Shown: positions 5,270 through 5,741 of the stretch, in pieces
How the letters are laid out: each line of letters starts with the position of its first letter
How positions within the stretch are numbered: the stretch's first letter is position 1
Made by a program: the position numbers and the translations under genes
Origin: an uncultured Collinsella sp.
GTDB lineage: Bacteria; Actinomycetota; Coriobacteriia; Coriobacteriales; Coriobacteriaceae
DNA length: 5,741 nucleotides
Assembly: GCA_958448375.1 (NCBI GenBank)
Contig: CAUDDU010000070.1
Span: forward strand, 1-5,741
Direction: 5' to 3'
Notes under the pieces: model-generated
Database searches by the model: none
What the model was told of the DNA's origin: nothing
Seen by the model: the letters and a program-made list of their open reading frames with translations, nothing else

Positions 5270-5741
5270 ATGGCAGGCCTGTTCAACATCCTTAAGGTCA
5301 CCGTCAGCGAGGACAAGATCTGCGCGCACGTGCTGGTGAACCCCGGCATGCCGCTCATGACCTCGGAGGATATCGAGGCTACGGCGCGCGTGTATTACCT
5401 GGTGCCGGCGATTGCCAAGCACCTGTGCCTGGGTGATTCCGGTCGCGAGTTCCAGGACTGCATGGGCCAGACCGAGCTTTGCCATCTGCTTGAGCATGTG
5501 ACGGTCGAGCTCATGAACGAGACCGGTCTTGCCGGCAGCATCTCGTGCGGCCGCACGCGCGTAAGCGAGCACGACGAGCGCGTCTTTGAGGTTGAGCTTT
5601 CGTGCCCCGACGACGCGCTGGCCATCGGTGCGCTGTCTTCGGCCACCTTTATGATGGACTGGGCCTATCTGCACGCCGACCAGCCTGCCCCCGACGTGGA
5701 GGGCACGGTCGCGGGCCTGCGCAACCTGGTGCTGGGCATGC
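5270..5741 (+). CDS. Protein resembling the cyanophycin synthetase N-terminal domain (3' end outside window)
   Basis: The frame runs from the ATG at 5270, with GGGGAG (5260-5265) just upstream, to the window edge with no stop, giving 157 visible residues. It starts 24 bp after the CNNM/CorC stop and is probably co-transcribed. The order of features resembles the N-terminal domain of cyanophycin synthetase (CphA): an opening strand FNILKVTV; a LVPAIAKHLCLG segment; HLLEHVTVEL at 72-81, matching the CphA pattern HxxEHxxLEL; GRTR at 94-97; a VFEVELSC strand; and a final helix (AGLRNLVLG) like the linker leading to the ATP-grasp domain of CphA. HxxEH (H72, E75, H76) is the inverted zinc motif of M16-type peptidases. 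In at least some CphA enzymes the N-domain has a hydrolytic site that makes polymer primers. No signal peptide or membrane helix is seen. The similarity is recognised by eye from memory, not by alignment; ATP-grasp and ligase parts cannot be judged here. Confidence 0.6.
   Translation, partial: MAGLFNILKVTVSEDKICAHVLVNPGMPLMTSEDIEATARVYYLVPAIAKHLCLGDSGREFQDCMGQTELCHLLEHVTVELMNETGLAGSISCGRTRVSEHDERVFEVELSCPDDALAIGALSSATFMMDWAYLHADQPAPDVEGTVAGLRNLVLGM

Noticed and set aside
4499..5674. Minus-strand open frame of 391 codons across the CNNM/CorC end and the right-edge gene
   Set aside because: It spans two well-supported plus-strand genes and their ribosome binding site, and has no recognisable motif; a codon-bias shadow.

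Overview
This is a GC-rich bacterial window with a strong G/C preference at third codon positions, Actinobacterial-type content and sparse AT-rich intergenic gaps. The gene set and protein style (FtsX-like permease, DUF362 ferredoxin, membrane-anchored alpha/beta hydrolase, TrhA/HlyIII, CNNM/CorC-type hemolysin family) suggest a Coriobacteriia gut actinobacterium of the Collinsella type. That placement is an inference from protein style, not a search result. It looks like ordinary chromosome: I see no IS element, phage gene, tRNA, rRNA or CRISPR array.

Layout: (1) 1-447, the C-terminal end of an FtsX-type ABC transporter permease entering from the left. (2) 448-556, a promoter region with an extended -10 and a TTTAAC direct repeat of 11-bp period, leading to (3) 557-1762, a DUF362 protein with two 4Fe-4S clusters. 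(4) 1763-1926, the intergenic space between convergent genes, holding a strong bidirectional terminator hairpin and about 75 bp of unexplained sequence. (5) 1927-2892 on the minus strand, a membrane-anchored serine alpha/beta hydrolase. (6) 2893-3078, a divergent control region with a near-consensus minus-strand promoter, an extended -10 plus-strand promoter and several small dyads. (7) 3079-3762, a PAQR-superfamily membrane protein (TrhA/hemolysin III). (8) 3872-5245, a CNNM/CorC-type protein with CBS domains. (9) 5270-5741, the start of a gene that runs off the right edge, whose visible 157 residues resemble the N-terminal domain of cyanophycin synthetase and include an HxxEH motif.

The last three genes lie in the same direction. 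trhA and the CNNM gene are 109 bp apart with no terminator that I can see; the CNNM gene and the final gene are only 24 bp apart and are probably co-transcribed. The first two are named after hemolysins, but current knowledge of both families points to membrane homeostasis and divalent-cation transport. The right-edge gene is the most unusual item: whether it is a stand-alone CphA N-domain protein or the front of a full cyanophycin synthetase-like enzyme depends on sequence beyond the window.
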